From NCBI GenBank assembly GCA_910577675.1, contig CAJTOR010000070.1:1-12192 (forward strand): a stretch of 12,192 nt of DNA, written 5' to 3'. Shown here piece after piece: positions 1-6,524 of the stretch (its first letter is position 1; every line of letters starts with the position of its first letter). The notes under the pieces are model-generated. The model searched no databases. It saw nothing but the letters and a program-made list of their open reading frames with translations, and was not told the origin of the DNA. Source of the DNA: an uncultured Lachnospiraceae bacterium. GTDB taxonomy: Bacteria > Bacillota > Clostridia > Lachnospirales > Lachnospiraceae. Both the position numbers and the translations under genes were made by a program.

Positions 1-1
1 A

Positions 2-778
2 CCGGACGCGAGGATCGGGCGGTATGCAAAAAGGTTTAAAAGACTTGAAGAAATTGGGATGGTATGGGGAAACGGGGATTCCTGGGAATACCGTTTCCAT
101 CTCGCAGAGGAGTATTACAAAAAGCACGGGAGCCTGGATATGCCAGCGGACTATATTGTGGAGGGGGTCTGGCTCGGGCGTTGGCTGAGGGAGCAGAGGG
201 GCTGCCTTGCAGGGGAGGAAAGCACCGGGAATTTAAACAAATTAAAGAAATCCCTGAATGCGGAGCAGAAAGAAAAACTTATTTCCATCGGTCTTACCCC
301 CGAACAATCAAGGAAGGAGCTTTCGTGGCGGCAACAATACGGGGAAGCGGAAGAATTTTACAGGGAGCACGGCAATCTTTGTATCCCAAAGCGCTATATT
401 GCCGGAAACGGAAAAAATCTTGGGATTTGGCTGCAACGGCAGCGCACCGGGCATCGGCGCGGGCAGTTGGCAGGATGGCAGGTCATTATGCTTGAGAAAA
501 TCGGGATGGTCTGGGAAACGGGTAATCCCTGGGAAACCGGGTATTGCCACGCAAAAGAGTATTTTGAGGAACATGGGCATCTGGCTGTCCCAAACCAATA
601 TATCTGCGCGGATGGCTATCGGCTTGGTAAGTGGATTTCAAACCAGCGTTTTGCATATGGGGCGGAGAAAAAAGAGTTTGGGCAGGAAAAAATACAAAAG
701 TTAGAAAATATTGGGATGATATGGAAAGACAAAAAAGGTAGATCCGCAAGACGGGTAGATTTTTGTGCGGATGGATAG
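2..778 (+). CDS. Helicase-associated (HA) repeat protein, 3' part only
   Basis: The reading frame is open from the first bases of the window to TAG at 776-778, so this is the C-terminal 258 residues of a longer protein; the internal ATG at 59 is not a convincing start because the repeat pattern continues upstream of it. Three HA-type repeats (Pfam Helicase_assoc family) are visible at about residues 28-99, 109-171 and 177-241, after the tail of a fourth (LEEIGMVW). Each has a Trp opening, an aromatic A-E-x-Y/F helix, HG-x-L-x-x-P, a Y-I segment, LG-x-W-x-x-x-QR, and most close with L-E-x-IGM-x-W. In the family, such repeats usually follow a superfamily 2 helicase core and are presumed to bind nucleic acid; that core, if present, lies left of the window. 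Repeat 1 is the most degenerate (IGL without the Trp). GC is similar to the first half of the operon. Nothing links it functionally to the polysaccharide genes, from which roughly 490 bases separate it. Confidence 0.8.
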   Translation, partial: PDARIGRYAKRFKRLEEIGMVWGNGDSWEYRFHLAEEYYKKHGSLDMPADYIVEGVWLGRWLREQRGCLAGEESTGNLNKLKKSLNAEQKEKLISIGLTPEQSRKELSWRQQYGEAEEFYREHGNLCIPKRYIAGNGKNLGIWLQRQRTGHRRGQLAGWQVIMLEKIGMVWETGNPWETGYCHAKEYFEEHGHLAVPNQYICADGYRLGKWISNQRFAYGAEKKEFGQEKIQKLENIGMIWKDKKGRSARRVDFCADG

Positions 779-821
779 AGGGTGTATTTTAGTATTTGCT
801 GTGTGATAGGGAAGAAGGATA

Positions 822-832
822 TGTCAAAGGAA
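822..832 (-). repeat. TTCCTTTGACA outer block of the left repeat arm
   Basis: On the minus strand this 11-mer is identical to 12115-12125 on the plus strand and shares its first ten bases with 4146-4155. It lies six bases beyond the left inverted-repeat arm here, but about 32 bases beyond the right arm. The two arms would therefore differ by an insertion or deletion of roughly 25 bases. TTGACA equals a sigma-70 -35 consensus, but I see no matching -10 element on the outward side here. Confidence 0.55.
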
Positions 833-838
833 TTTTAT

Positions 839-892
839 CCTATACTGTAATCGTGGCTTGTCCGATGGGGATTGTACCCGCACCTGACACAA
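839..892 (-). repeat. Left arm of a long-range imperfect inverted repeat
   Basis: Read on the minus strand, these 54 bases align with 12030-12082 on the plus strand at 42 of 54 positions (11 mismatches, one single-base gap). Conserved blocks are TTGTGTCAG, CCCATC, CAAGC, ACGAT and ATAGG. Both arms can form an equivalent 5-bp hairpin with a 6-base loop; here it is TG-GGG paired with CCC-CA with one bulged C. After a gap on one side, TTCCTTTGACA is again shared (822-832 here, 12115-12125 at right). The arms face outward from the operon. They may be remnants of an interspersed or mobile repeat; the identity of the element is unknown. Confidence 0.75.
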
Positions 893-1004
893 GGATAGGG
901 TTAAAGATGTTTTCCACCTGAAAGCCATGCAAAATGACTGCTATCCTGTGCTGCGGACAGGTCGGCGGACATGTGGGGAGTAGGGGTATGGAATAAGCTC
1001 GATT

Positions 1005-1010
1005 TATAAT
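1005..1010 (+). promoter_or_regulatory. Possible -10 element (TATAAT) of the operon promoter
   Basis: A perfect TATAAT sits about 260 bases before the aminotransferase start. The expected -35 region (about 982-987, AGGGGT) does not resemble TTGACA, and there is no extended -10 TG. A second AT-rich candidate, TATAAA, lies inside the downstream direct-repeat copy at 1076-1081. The true promoter cannot be settled from sequence; an activator-dependent promoter would fit the missing -35. Confidence 0.2.
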
Positions 1011-1015
1011 AAGAT

Positions 1016-1027
1016 AAAATCGATTTT
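1016..1027. repeat. 12-base perfect palindrome AAAATCGATTTT
   Basis: AAAATCGATTTT reads identically on both strands. It lies between the TATAAT at 1005 and the tandem repeats at 1033, where a dimeric regulator would be expected to bind. The half-site TCGATTT also occurs just upstream (999-1005). A regulatory role is inference; AT-rich palindromes of this length also occur by chance. Confidence 0.4.
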
Positions 1028-1032
1028 TAGAA

Positions 1033-1091
1033 GAACCGGTGTAAATGATTAAAAAAGGAAGAACCGTGGAACCGGTATAAATGATTAAAAA
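1033..1091 (+). repeat. Two-copy direct repeat, 36-base period, upstream of the operon
   Basis: Positions 1033-1055 and 1069-1091 match at 22 of 23 bases (GAACCGGT, then G or A, then TAAATGATTAAAAA). A partial third unit, GAACCGTG, begins at 1061. Each copy includes the 6-base palindrome ACCGGT. The 36-base spacing places the copies about 3.4 helical turns apart. They sit about 180-240 bases before the first operon start and may be binding sites for a regulator; they could also be a simple duplication. Confidence 0.65.
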
Positions 1092-1271
1092 GATTTCCGG
1101 CAGGGATTGTCGCATTGCCGCATCCCGGCGGGGGTTGGTCAGGAAGGATGCAAGCTTATGGGATTTGGAAAAATATCCTGGAAAGGGGTAATACAAATCC
1201 GATGGGATGGCGAAGCCTACCCTTTATCAGGGGGAAAGTACTGGTCAACTGGAAATGGTAAAGAGGTTATT

Positions 1272-2579
1272 ATGAGTAGGATGGATTATAAATCAGATTT
1301 AAGGTTTGCCGGGATAAAACCATTTGCGGGGAAAGTCTGGCTGTCCTCCCCGACCATGCACGGGGGGGAACAGATGTATGTGGATGAGGCAATCCGCACG
1401 AACTGGGTTTCCACCGTGGGGGAAAATATTAATGAAGTGGAACGTCTTACAGCAAAAAAAGCCGGAAGGAGCTATGCGGTAGCGCTTTCTTCCGGGACGG
1501 CAGCGCTTCACCTGGGGGTCAGGCTTTGCGGGGAAAAGCTTTATGGGCAACCTAGGGTGGGGAGGGGCGCACTGGATGGGAAGAAGGTATTTTGCTCGGA
1601 TATGACATTTGCCGCTACGGTAAACCCCGTGGTTTACGAAGGTGGGGAAACAGTCTTTATTGATACGGAGTATGATACCTGGAACATGGACCCAGAAGCC
1701 TTGGACCAGGCTTTTTCCCTCTATCCGGATGTGCGGCTTGTGGTGCTTGCGCATTTGTATGGTGTGCCGGGAAAAATCGATGAGATACGGAAAATATGCG
1801 AAAGCCACAATGCCCTTATTGTGGAGGACGCAGCCGAGTCCTTCGGGGCGACTTACCGGGGGATTGAAACCGGGAGCTTTGGTGATGTGTCCGTAATTTC
1901 CTTTAATGGGAACAAAATTATTACCGGCTCCTCCGGTGGGATGTTCCTTACTGACTCAAAGGCGGATGCGGACAAAGTCAGGAAATGGTCAACCCAAAGC
2001 AGGGAAGCTGCCGCCTGGTACCAGCATGAGGAAACTGGTTACAATTACCGGATGAGCAATGTAGTTGCCGGAGTGGTGAGGGGACAGTTCCCTTACCTTG
2101 AAGAACATATTGGGCAGAAAAAAGCAATCTATTCCCGATACCAGGAGGGATTTAAGGGGCTCCCGGTGCGGATGAACCCATTTGACCGGGAAGTGGGCAG
2201 CCCCAATTACTGGCTGAGCTGCCTGTTAATTGAGGATGACGCTATGTGCAGGCAGGTGCGGGGCGAGCAGGAGAGCCTTTTTGCACATGAGCCGGGAAAA
2301 TCCTGCCCGGAGGAGATCTTGGGGGCGTTAGCGGCATTTGGTGCGGAAGGGAGGCCGCTCTGGAAACCAATGCATATGCAGCCAGTTTACCGTATGAGTC
2401 CCTTTGTGACAAAGGATGGGGGCGGGCGGGGGAGAACCAATGCCTATATTGCTGGCACAGCGGGCTGTGATGTGGGGGCGGATCTTTTTGCAAGGGGACT
2501 GTGCCTGCCAAGCGATAATAAGATGACAAAGGAAGAGCAGGAAAAAGTGATTGAAATTGTGAAGCGGTGTTTTCTCTAA
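1272..2579 (+). CDS. DegT/DnrJ/EryC1/StrS-family PLP aminotransferase (PglE/EpsN type)
   Basis: Predicted 435-residue sugar aminotransferase. Family members of this subtype transfer an amino group from glutamate to a UDP-4-keto-6-deoxy-GlcNAc, the middle step of UDP-di-N-acetylbacillosamine synthesis. Visible fold-type I features are the opening VWLSSPTMHGGE, SSGTAALHLGV (cofactor phosphate loop), VEDAAES with the ring-binding D186, and SFNGNKIITGSSGG with the Schiff-base lysine K215. The late segment EGRPLWKPMHMQP is typical of the PglE/EpsN/LegC group. Start: ATG 1272 has AAAGAGG five bases upstream, and the family-like sequence begins soon after it; the frame is open back to 1107 without family-like residues. 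At 435 residues it is longer than the roughly 390 usual for EpsN/PglE, through short insertions around residues 95-110 and in the C-terminal half. It is first in the operon, followed after 100 bases by the sugar transferase. Related substrates (for example 2-acetamido-4-amino sugars with galacto configuration) cannot be excluded. Confidence 0.88.
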   Translation: MSRMDYKSDLRFAGIKPFAGKVWLSSPTMHGGEQMYVDEAIRTNWVSTVGENINEVERLTAKKAGRSYAVALSSGTAALHLGVRLCGEKLYGQPRVGRGALDGKKVFCSDMTFAATVNPVVYEGGETVFIDTEYDTWNMDPEALDQAFSLYPDVRLVVLAHLYGVPGKIDEIRKICESHNALIVEDAAESFGATYRGIETGSFGDVSVISFNGNKIITGSSGGMFLTDSKADADKVRKWSTQSREAAAWYQHEETGYNYRMSNVVAGVVRGQFPYLEEHIGQKKAIYSRYQEGFKGLPVRMNPFDREVGSPNYWLSCLLIEDDAMCRQVRGEQESLFAHEPGKSCPEEILGALAAFGAEGRPLWKPMHMQPVYRMSPFVTKDGGGRGRTNAYIAGTAGCDVGADLFARGLCLPSDNKMTKEEQEKVIEIVKRCFL

Positions 2580-2679
2580 ATGTAACAAGAATTGATGGGA
2601 TGATTGGAATGGAAAAGAGAAAGGGAACCCCGAAATATTTAAAAAGGGCGAAGGGTTGGAACTGAAAGAGGGTGGGAAA

Positions 2680-3441
2680 ATGGGACAAAAACATAAGGGA
2701 AAAAAGCCGGGAAATAGACGGGGAGGGATGGAGAAAGCGCAGACAGGGGGGGAGGAAGACCGAGGGGAAGAAAAAGTGGGATGCCGGCTTTATCAGAGAT
2801 ACATAAAGCGTGGAATGGATGTGGTCTTGGCTGGGTTGGCACTTCTTTTTTTTAGCCCGGTAATAATCGTGGTTGCCGTGCTGGTCCGGTGTAAGCTTGG
2901 CACGCCCGTGATTTTTACACAGGAGCGTCCGGGCAAGGACGGGGAGATATTCAGGCTGTATAAATTCCGGAGTATGACGGATGCGAGGGATGAAACAGGG
3001 AAGCTTTTGCCGGACGGGGAGAGGTTAGGGAAGTTTGGGAAGGGCTTGAGGGCAACAAGCTTGGATGAACTGCCGGAGCTAATCAACATATTAAAAGGGG
3101 ATATGAGTGTGGTCGGCCCCAGACCGCTGTTAGTGGATTACCTGCCGCGCTACAATGCGTTTCAGGCCAGGAGGCATGAAGTGAGGCCGGGAATTACGGG
3201 TCTTGCCCAGATACATGGCAGGAATGCGATTTTTTGGGAAGAAAAATTTAAATGGGATGTTGCGTATGTAGATCACATTACATTCCTCGGTGACTGGAGC
3301 ATTATTTTAAAAACAGTTTGGATCGTGTTACATCACGAGGGGATCAACGCGGAGGATAGTGCAACAATGCCGGAGTTTGTTGGAAATGAAACTGCAAGCA
3401 CTGTGGAGGAATGCCAGGATCTTTCCGGAAAGATGGGATAA
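2680..3441 (+). CDS. Undecaprenyl-phosphate sugar phosphotransferase (PglC/EpsL-type monotopic PGT)
   Basis: Bacterial sugar transferase family protein, 253 residues from ATG 2680. Members move a sugar-1-phosphate from a UDP-sugar to undecaprenyl phosphate on the cytoplasmic face, starting glycan repeat-unit assembly. The single hydrophobic re-entrant segment VVLAGLALLFFSPVIIVVAV follows the signature YIKRGMD. Next come FTQERPGKDGEIFRLYKFRSM, SLDELPELINILKGDMSVVGPRPLL with the catalytic Asp-Glu pair D129-E130, and RPGITGLAQIHGRN. ATG 2680 has a GAGGG site about six bases upstream; a TTG at 2656 would add eight residues. The first 36 residues or so are Lys/Arg/Glu/Gly-rich and precede the point where PglC proteins normally begin, so a later start (ATG 2728 or GTG 2776) is possible. 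It is followed after 15 bases by the acetyltransferase. Substrate is inferred from these neighbours to be a bacillosamine-like sugar. Confidence 0.9.
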   Translation: MGQKHKGKKPGNRRGGMEKAQTGGEEDRGEEKVGCRLYQRYIKRGMDVVLAGLALLFFSPVIIVVAVLVRCKLGTPVIFTQERPGKDGEIFRLYKFRSMTDARDETGKLLPDGERLGKFGKGLRATSLDELPELINILKGDMSVVGPRPLLVDYLPRYNAFQARRHEVRPGITGLAQIHGRNAIFWEEKFKWDVAYVDHITFLGDWSIILKTVWIVLHHEGINAEDSATMPEFVGNETASTVEECQDLSGKMG

Positions 3442-3456
3442 AAAGGAGAAAACCAT

Positions 3457-4092
3457 ATGAAGAACCTTGTGATTGTGGGGGCTGGGGGGTGTGGAAGGGA
3501 AGTTTTGCAATGGGCAAAAGCGGTGAATAAGGTGGAAGGGCGCTGGAATATTAAGGGATTCCTAGATGACAATAAGGATGCCCTTTATGGCAGAAGGTCG
3601 GATATCCCCGTGCTTGCTAAGGTGGATGATTATGTTATTGAACCGGGAGATGAGTTTGTCTGTTGTATTGGTGATAGTAATATCCGAAAAATGATTGTAG
3701 AAAAACTGAAAAAAAAGGGGGCGGTTTTTACTACGCTTATCCATCCAAGCGCTGTGGTAGCGGATAGCTGCACGCTTGGGGAAGGGGTGATCCTCTACCC
3801 TTATGCCCTAGTTTCTGATAACGCCGTGGTCGGTGATGGCTGTATTATTAATATGTATTCTTCTGTAACACATGATACGGTGCTTGGTGAGTACTGTACG
3901 ATCAGTGCGCACTGTGATATTACAGGGCAGTGTGAGCTTGGCGACCGTGTATTTATGGGTTCCACATCGCAGGTGGTTCCTGGCTTAAAGATTGGCGATG
4001 ATGTTTATATCTGTGCGGGAAGTACCGTGATGACAAGGATCCGCAGCGGTAGAAAAGTACTTGGGAACCCGGCAAAAATCGTGAATTTCTGA
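3457..4092 (+). CDS. PglD/EpsM/NeuD-family sugar acetyltransferase
   Basis: 211-residue protein of the left-handed beta-helix acyltransferase class. The N-terminal part, about residues 1-85, is the Rossmann-like PglD_N domain with LVIVGAGGCGREVLQW and a GFLDDN segment that in relatives binds the UDP-sugar. From about residue 95 there are imperfect hexapeptide repeats (VVADSC, TLGEGV, DNAVVG, DTVLGE, CELGDR, LKIGDD). The likely catalytic His is H139 in SVTHD; H152 follows in SAHCDITG. The family uses acetyl-CoA to N-acetylate a 4-amino sugar, or in NeuD-like members to O-acetylate sialic acid. Placement right after the aminotransferase and PglC-type enzymes supports the N-acetyl role. Start ATG 3457 has AAGGAG about eight bases upstream. 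Order aminotransferase, PGT, acetyltransferase contains the same three families as Bacillus epsL-epsM-epsN. Length is normal. Confidence 0.88.
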   Translation: MKNLVIVGAGGCGREVLQWAKAVNKVEGRWNIKGFLDDNKDALYGRRSDIPVLAKVDDYVIEPGDEFVCCIGDSNIRKMIVEKLKKKGAVFTTLIHPSAVVADSCTLGEGVILYPYALVSDNAVVGDGCIINMYSSVTHDTVLGEYCTISAHCDITGQCELGDRVFMGSTSQVVPGLKIGDDVYICAGSTVMTRIRSGRKVLGNPAKIVNF

Positions 4093-4131
4093 AAGCTTAC
4101 ATGGTTGTTGTATGGTGGGTAAGGGGGACTT

Positions 4132-4155
4132 CATAGGGATATAATTTCCTTTGAC
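4132..4155 (+). repeat. Internal copy of the repeat-arm end motif
   Basis: In the 99-base gap before the acyl carrier protein gene, CATAGGGATA followed by TTTCCTTTGAC recurs. The same two blocks occur in the right repeat arm (12077-12086 and 12114-12124) and, slightly altered, on the minus strand at the left arm (839-843 region and 822-832). Here the blocks are only three bases apart, close to the left-arm arrangement, whereas the right arm has about 27 bases between them. The remainder of the 54-base arm is not recognisable upstream of this copy. Function unknown. Confidence 0.5.
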
Positions 4156-4191
4156 CCTGGATAGGGGTAGAAAAAAACAGGAGTGATAAAA

Positions 4192-4401
4192 ATGGAAAAG
4201 TTCTTGGAGTTTGTGGCTGAAATTATGGAAGTCGATGTATCCGAAATCAGCATGGAAACATTATACAAAGAGGGTAAGTGGGATTCCCTGATGATGCTGA
4301 CCCTTGTTATGGAACTGGAGGCAGAATATGGCGTGTCCATCCCGGTGGAAAGCATCGGCGGAATAAAAACAATGATGGACCTCTACAAATTTGTGGAATA
4401 A
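4192..4401 (+). CDS. Acyl carrier protein (stand-alone)
   Basis: 69-residue acidic protein with the size and helix pattern of a discrete acyl carrier protein. The phosphopantetheine attachment serine is S32 in the motif KWDSLMML (canonical form is DSL, with hydrophobic residues following), preceded by VDVSEISMETLY, a usual pre-serine loop. S32 would need transfer of phosphopantetheine from CoA by a housekeeping transferase such as AcpS. Start: ATG 4192 has AGGAG eight bases upstream; a GTG at 4183 overlaps that site and is less likely. It lies 55 bases before the FkbH-like gene, the usual partner of such carriers, which indicates it holds the product of that enzyme rather than serving fatty acid synthesis. 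No ketosynthase or adenylation gene is adjacent. Confidence 0.85.
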   Translation: MEKFLEFVAEIMEVDVSEISMETLYKEGKWDSLMMLTLVMELEAEYGVSIPVESIGGIKTMMDLYKFVE

Positions 4402-4456
4402 GTTTTACGCTGTATAAAGATACCTGCATTTGGCTGGAAGGAGAATTATAACGGTA

Positions 4457-6115
4457 ATGGCGGATACAAGGAAAAAGATAGCCCTGTTGTCAAATATAAC
4501 GGTTGATTTGATTGTGGGTAAGCTGCATCGGAAATATGATTTTTATTTGCCTGCGGGTTTTGATACCTGGGTACAGGAAGCGGTTAACCCGCAATCCGGA
4601 TTATATTTGACCGGTTTGGATGGTGTGGTTGTCTTATTGGATGGCACGGAGGCACGTTCATGGAAAGATATTAATGAGGGGGAGGAAAGAATTGCTTCGT
4701 GGAAGCAGGCGCTGTCCGCACTATTAAATCAAATTTCCAGCATACCGGTTTTTGTATCTACCATTGATATCAGGGAAAGCAGGATTAAATCGCTGTCCGA
4801 GCGAAAACAAAAATATAGTCTTGAAAATGACTGGTATCAGTTTGTGCAGGGGTTGGCGGAAACAAAAAGCAATGTATATGTATTTGACCTTGCTGACCTA
4901 GTTTCGGAAATTGGACGCAGGCAGTTTTATTCCAATAAGATGTGGTATCTCAGCAGCATGCCCTATTCGAGGGAGGGGCTGAATGCGGTAAGTACCGGGA
5001 TTGACAGGGTGCTTAATGCCGCCTTTGGCAGCAGGAAAAAGATCATTGCACTTGACCTTGACAATACACTGTGGGGCGGAGTTATCGCGGAAGATGGAGT
5101 GGATGGCATTGCGCTTTCCGACCATAAAGAAGGGCAGCGCTACCATGATTTCCAGAAGCAGCTGCTTGGGATGAAGGAAAGGGGTATTGTACTTGCCATA
5201 ATCAGCAAGAATAATCCGGAGGATGTGGAGGAGGCGATACAAAAGCATCCCTCCATGCTCCTAAAAGAGAAAGATTTTGTGAGCCAGAAGATTAACTGGG
5301 AAAATAAAGCGGTGAATTTAAAGGCAATGGAAGAGGAGTTAAATATTACGGAGGGGGGATTTATTTTTATTGACGATAACCCGGTAGAGCGGGAAACGGT
5401 AAAGGGGGAATGTCCCGGGGTAGTGGTTCCCGATTTCCCGATGGACACCGCGGAACTCCTACCGTTCGCCGAGGAGGTTTGGGCTGAGTATTGTATGCCC
5501 CTTAGGGTTGTTTCGGAGGATCTGAATAAAACCAGGATATACCAGGATGAGGCAAAACGCAGGCAGGAAATGGGTCAGGCTCTTAGTCTGGATGATTATA
5601 TTGCAAAGCTTGGCATGGTTGCCGATATCCAGCGGATGCGCCCGGATGAATTGGAGCGTGCTGCACAGCTATGCACAAAAACAAACCAGTTTAATGTTAC
5701 GACCAGACGATATACAAAAGCAGAACTTGAAGGGATAGCAGCCTCCCCCGGTAACACAGTCTATGTTGTACACAGTTCGGATAAATATGGTGACAGTGGA
5801 TTAGTCAGTATAGTTATCCTTATCGGGGACAGGGATGAAATTAAAATTGATACATTCCTTATGAGTTGTAGAGTCATGGGAAGGAAGCTGGAGGACGTAA
5901 TAATAAATGAACTGGCGGCAAAGTACGCGGGGCGGCAGAAGATCATCGGCGAATTTATTCCATCCGCTAAGAATGCGCCAGTGGAAAAGTTGTATGACAG
6001 ACTTGGGTTTGAAGTGGTTTCTGATAAGGAAGGTCATAAGATTTATGAACTTGATGTGTCCGATTACAAGAAAAAGTCTTTTGGCTGTTATAAGGAAATA
6101 CGGTTTGAATCGTGA
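4457..6115 (+). CDS. FkbH-like HAD-IIIC family protein with C-terminal GNAT-like domain
   Basis: 552-residue, three-part protein. The N-terminal part (about 1-185) opens with KIALLSNITVD and looks like the SGNH-hydrolase-like domain of FkbH proteins. The middle HAD domain has IALDLDNTLWGGV with D200 and D202, AIISKN around residues 247-252 (S250), and FIDDNPVER with D306-D307. The C-terminal part (about 405-545) resembles a GNAT acyltransferase, ending near KLYDRLGFEVV. In characterised tetronate and methoxymalonyl pathways, FkbH enzymes take a glyceryl unit from 1,3-bisphosphoglycerate, dephosphorylate it and load it on an acyl carrier protein. The ACP gene just upstream fits this. All expected HAD residues are present, so it appears functional. 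ATG 4457 matches the family start, but its AAGGAG (4438-4443) is 13 bases away; TTG 4430 is an alternative without a clear site. The stop overlaps a GTG at 6112 of the next frame. Confidence 0.87.
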   Translation: MADTRKKIALLSNITVDLIVGKLHRKYDFYLPAGFDTWVQEAVNPQSGLYLTGLDGVVVLLDGTEARSWKDINEGEERIASWKQALSALLNQISSIPVFVSTIDIRESRIKSLSERKQKYSLENDWYQFVQGLAETKSNVYVFDLADLVSEIGRRQFYSNKMWYLSSMPYSREGLNAVSTGIDRVLNAAFGSRKKIIALDLDNTLWGGVIAEDGVDGIALSDHKEGQRYHDFQKQLLGMKERGIVLAIISKNNPEDVEEAIQKHPSMLLKEKDFVSQKINWENKAVNLKAMEEELNITEGGFIFIDDNPVERETVKGECPGVVVPDFPMDTAELLPFAEEVWAEYCMPLRVVSEDLNKTRIYQDEAKRRQEMGQALSLDDYIAKLGMVADIQRMRPDELERAAQLCTKTNQFNVTTRRYTKAELEGIAASPGNTVYVVHSSDKYGDSGLVSIVILIGDRDEIKIDTFLMSCRVMGRKLEDVIINELAAKYAGRQKIIGEFIPSAKNAPVEKLYDRLGFEVVSDKEGHKIYELDVSDYKKKSFGCYKEIRFES

Positions 6116-6132
6116 AGATGGGGGAGGGGAGT

Positions 6133-6524
6133 ATGAAGATCGATCATGTTGGATACGCCGTTAAGAGGATGGATAGGGCACTACGTTCATTTGGGGAACT
6201 GGGCTTTAACTTTGAACCGGTAATAGAAGATACAGACCGCAATATCCGCATTGCTTTTGGAAAGAAGGATGGTTACCAGGTTGAACTTATTTGTCCCTTG
6301 GATAAGGAAAAAGAATCGCCGGTTGATGTATATCTGGGCGGTGTGGGTTCCACACCTTATCATATCTGCTATCAGTCAGAGGATCTGGATGCCGAGGTGG
6401 AGCGCCTAAAGCAGGGATTTAGGGTGGTTTTAGAACCAAGGCCTGCGGTGGCATTGGTGGGAAAAGGGTTGTGTTTCTGATGGAGCTGGGAGTGGGGCTT
6501 TTGGAGATTGTGGAAAAGTTATGA
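6133..6524 (+). pseudogene. VOC-family (methylmalonyl-CoA epimerase-like) protein, apparently frameshifted
   Basis: From ATG 6133 (GGAGG five bases upstream) the frame gives 115 residues ending at TGA 6480. Residues 1-106 look like a glyoxalase/VOC protein: KIDHVGYAV with H5, YQVELI with E51 and PYHICYQ with H77 are the usual metal-ligand positions of epimerase-like members. The next residues are unlike the family. One base further along in phase, however, the sequence from 6453 reads IGGKRVVFLMELGVGLLEIV and stops at 6522-6524, a classic VOC ending with the last glutamate ligand. One missing base after 6452 explains this, and a restored protein would have about 130 residues. The restored stop would overlap the next gene as ATGA. 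It could be a true mutation or a sequencing error. In-frame GTG 6112 and ATG 6118 are less well placed starts. The likely role, with the ACP and FkbH-like genes, is on an acyl thioester, but the substrate is unknown. Confidence 0.75.

Larger units (their letters stand above)
779..1271. other. Gene-free region upstream of the polysaccharide operon
   Basis: About 490 bases separate the HA-repeat gene from the first operon gene. I see no convincing protein gene on either strand: the 118-codon minus-strand frame (840-1196) has no recognisable motif. The frame of the aminotransferase stays open back to an ATG at 1107, but the added residues do not resemble the family. The stretch holds one arm of a long-range inverted repeat (839-892), a near-repeat of GCGGACAGGT (953-962 and 965-974), a perfect TATAAT (1005-1010), a 12-base palindrome (1016-1027) and a 23-base direct repeat (1033-1055 and 1069-1091). 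It is the natural place for the operon promoter and its control sites, but no clean sigma-70 promoter or intrinsic terminator was found by eye. Confidence 0.7.

Noticed and set aside
840..1196. 118-codon open frame on the minus strand in the upstream gap
   Set aside because: No family-like motif and no clear ribosome binding site, and it runs through the direct repeats (reading IIYTGS twice) and the inverted-repeat arm. Best seen as incidental.
1107..1271. Longer N-terminus for the aminotransferase
   Set aside because: The extra 55 residues are in frame but unlike the family, while ATG 1272 has a well-spaced AAAGAGG.
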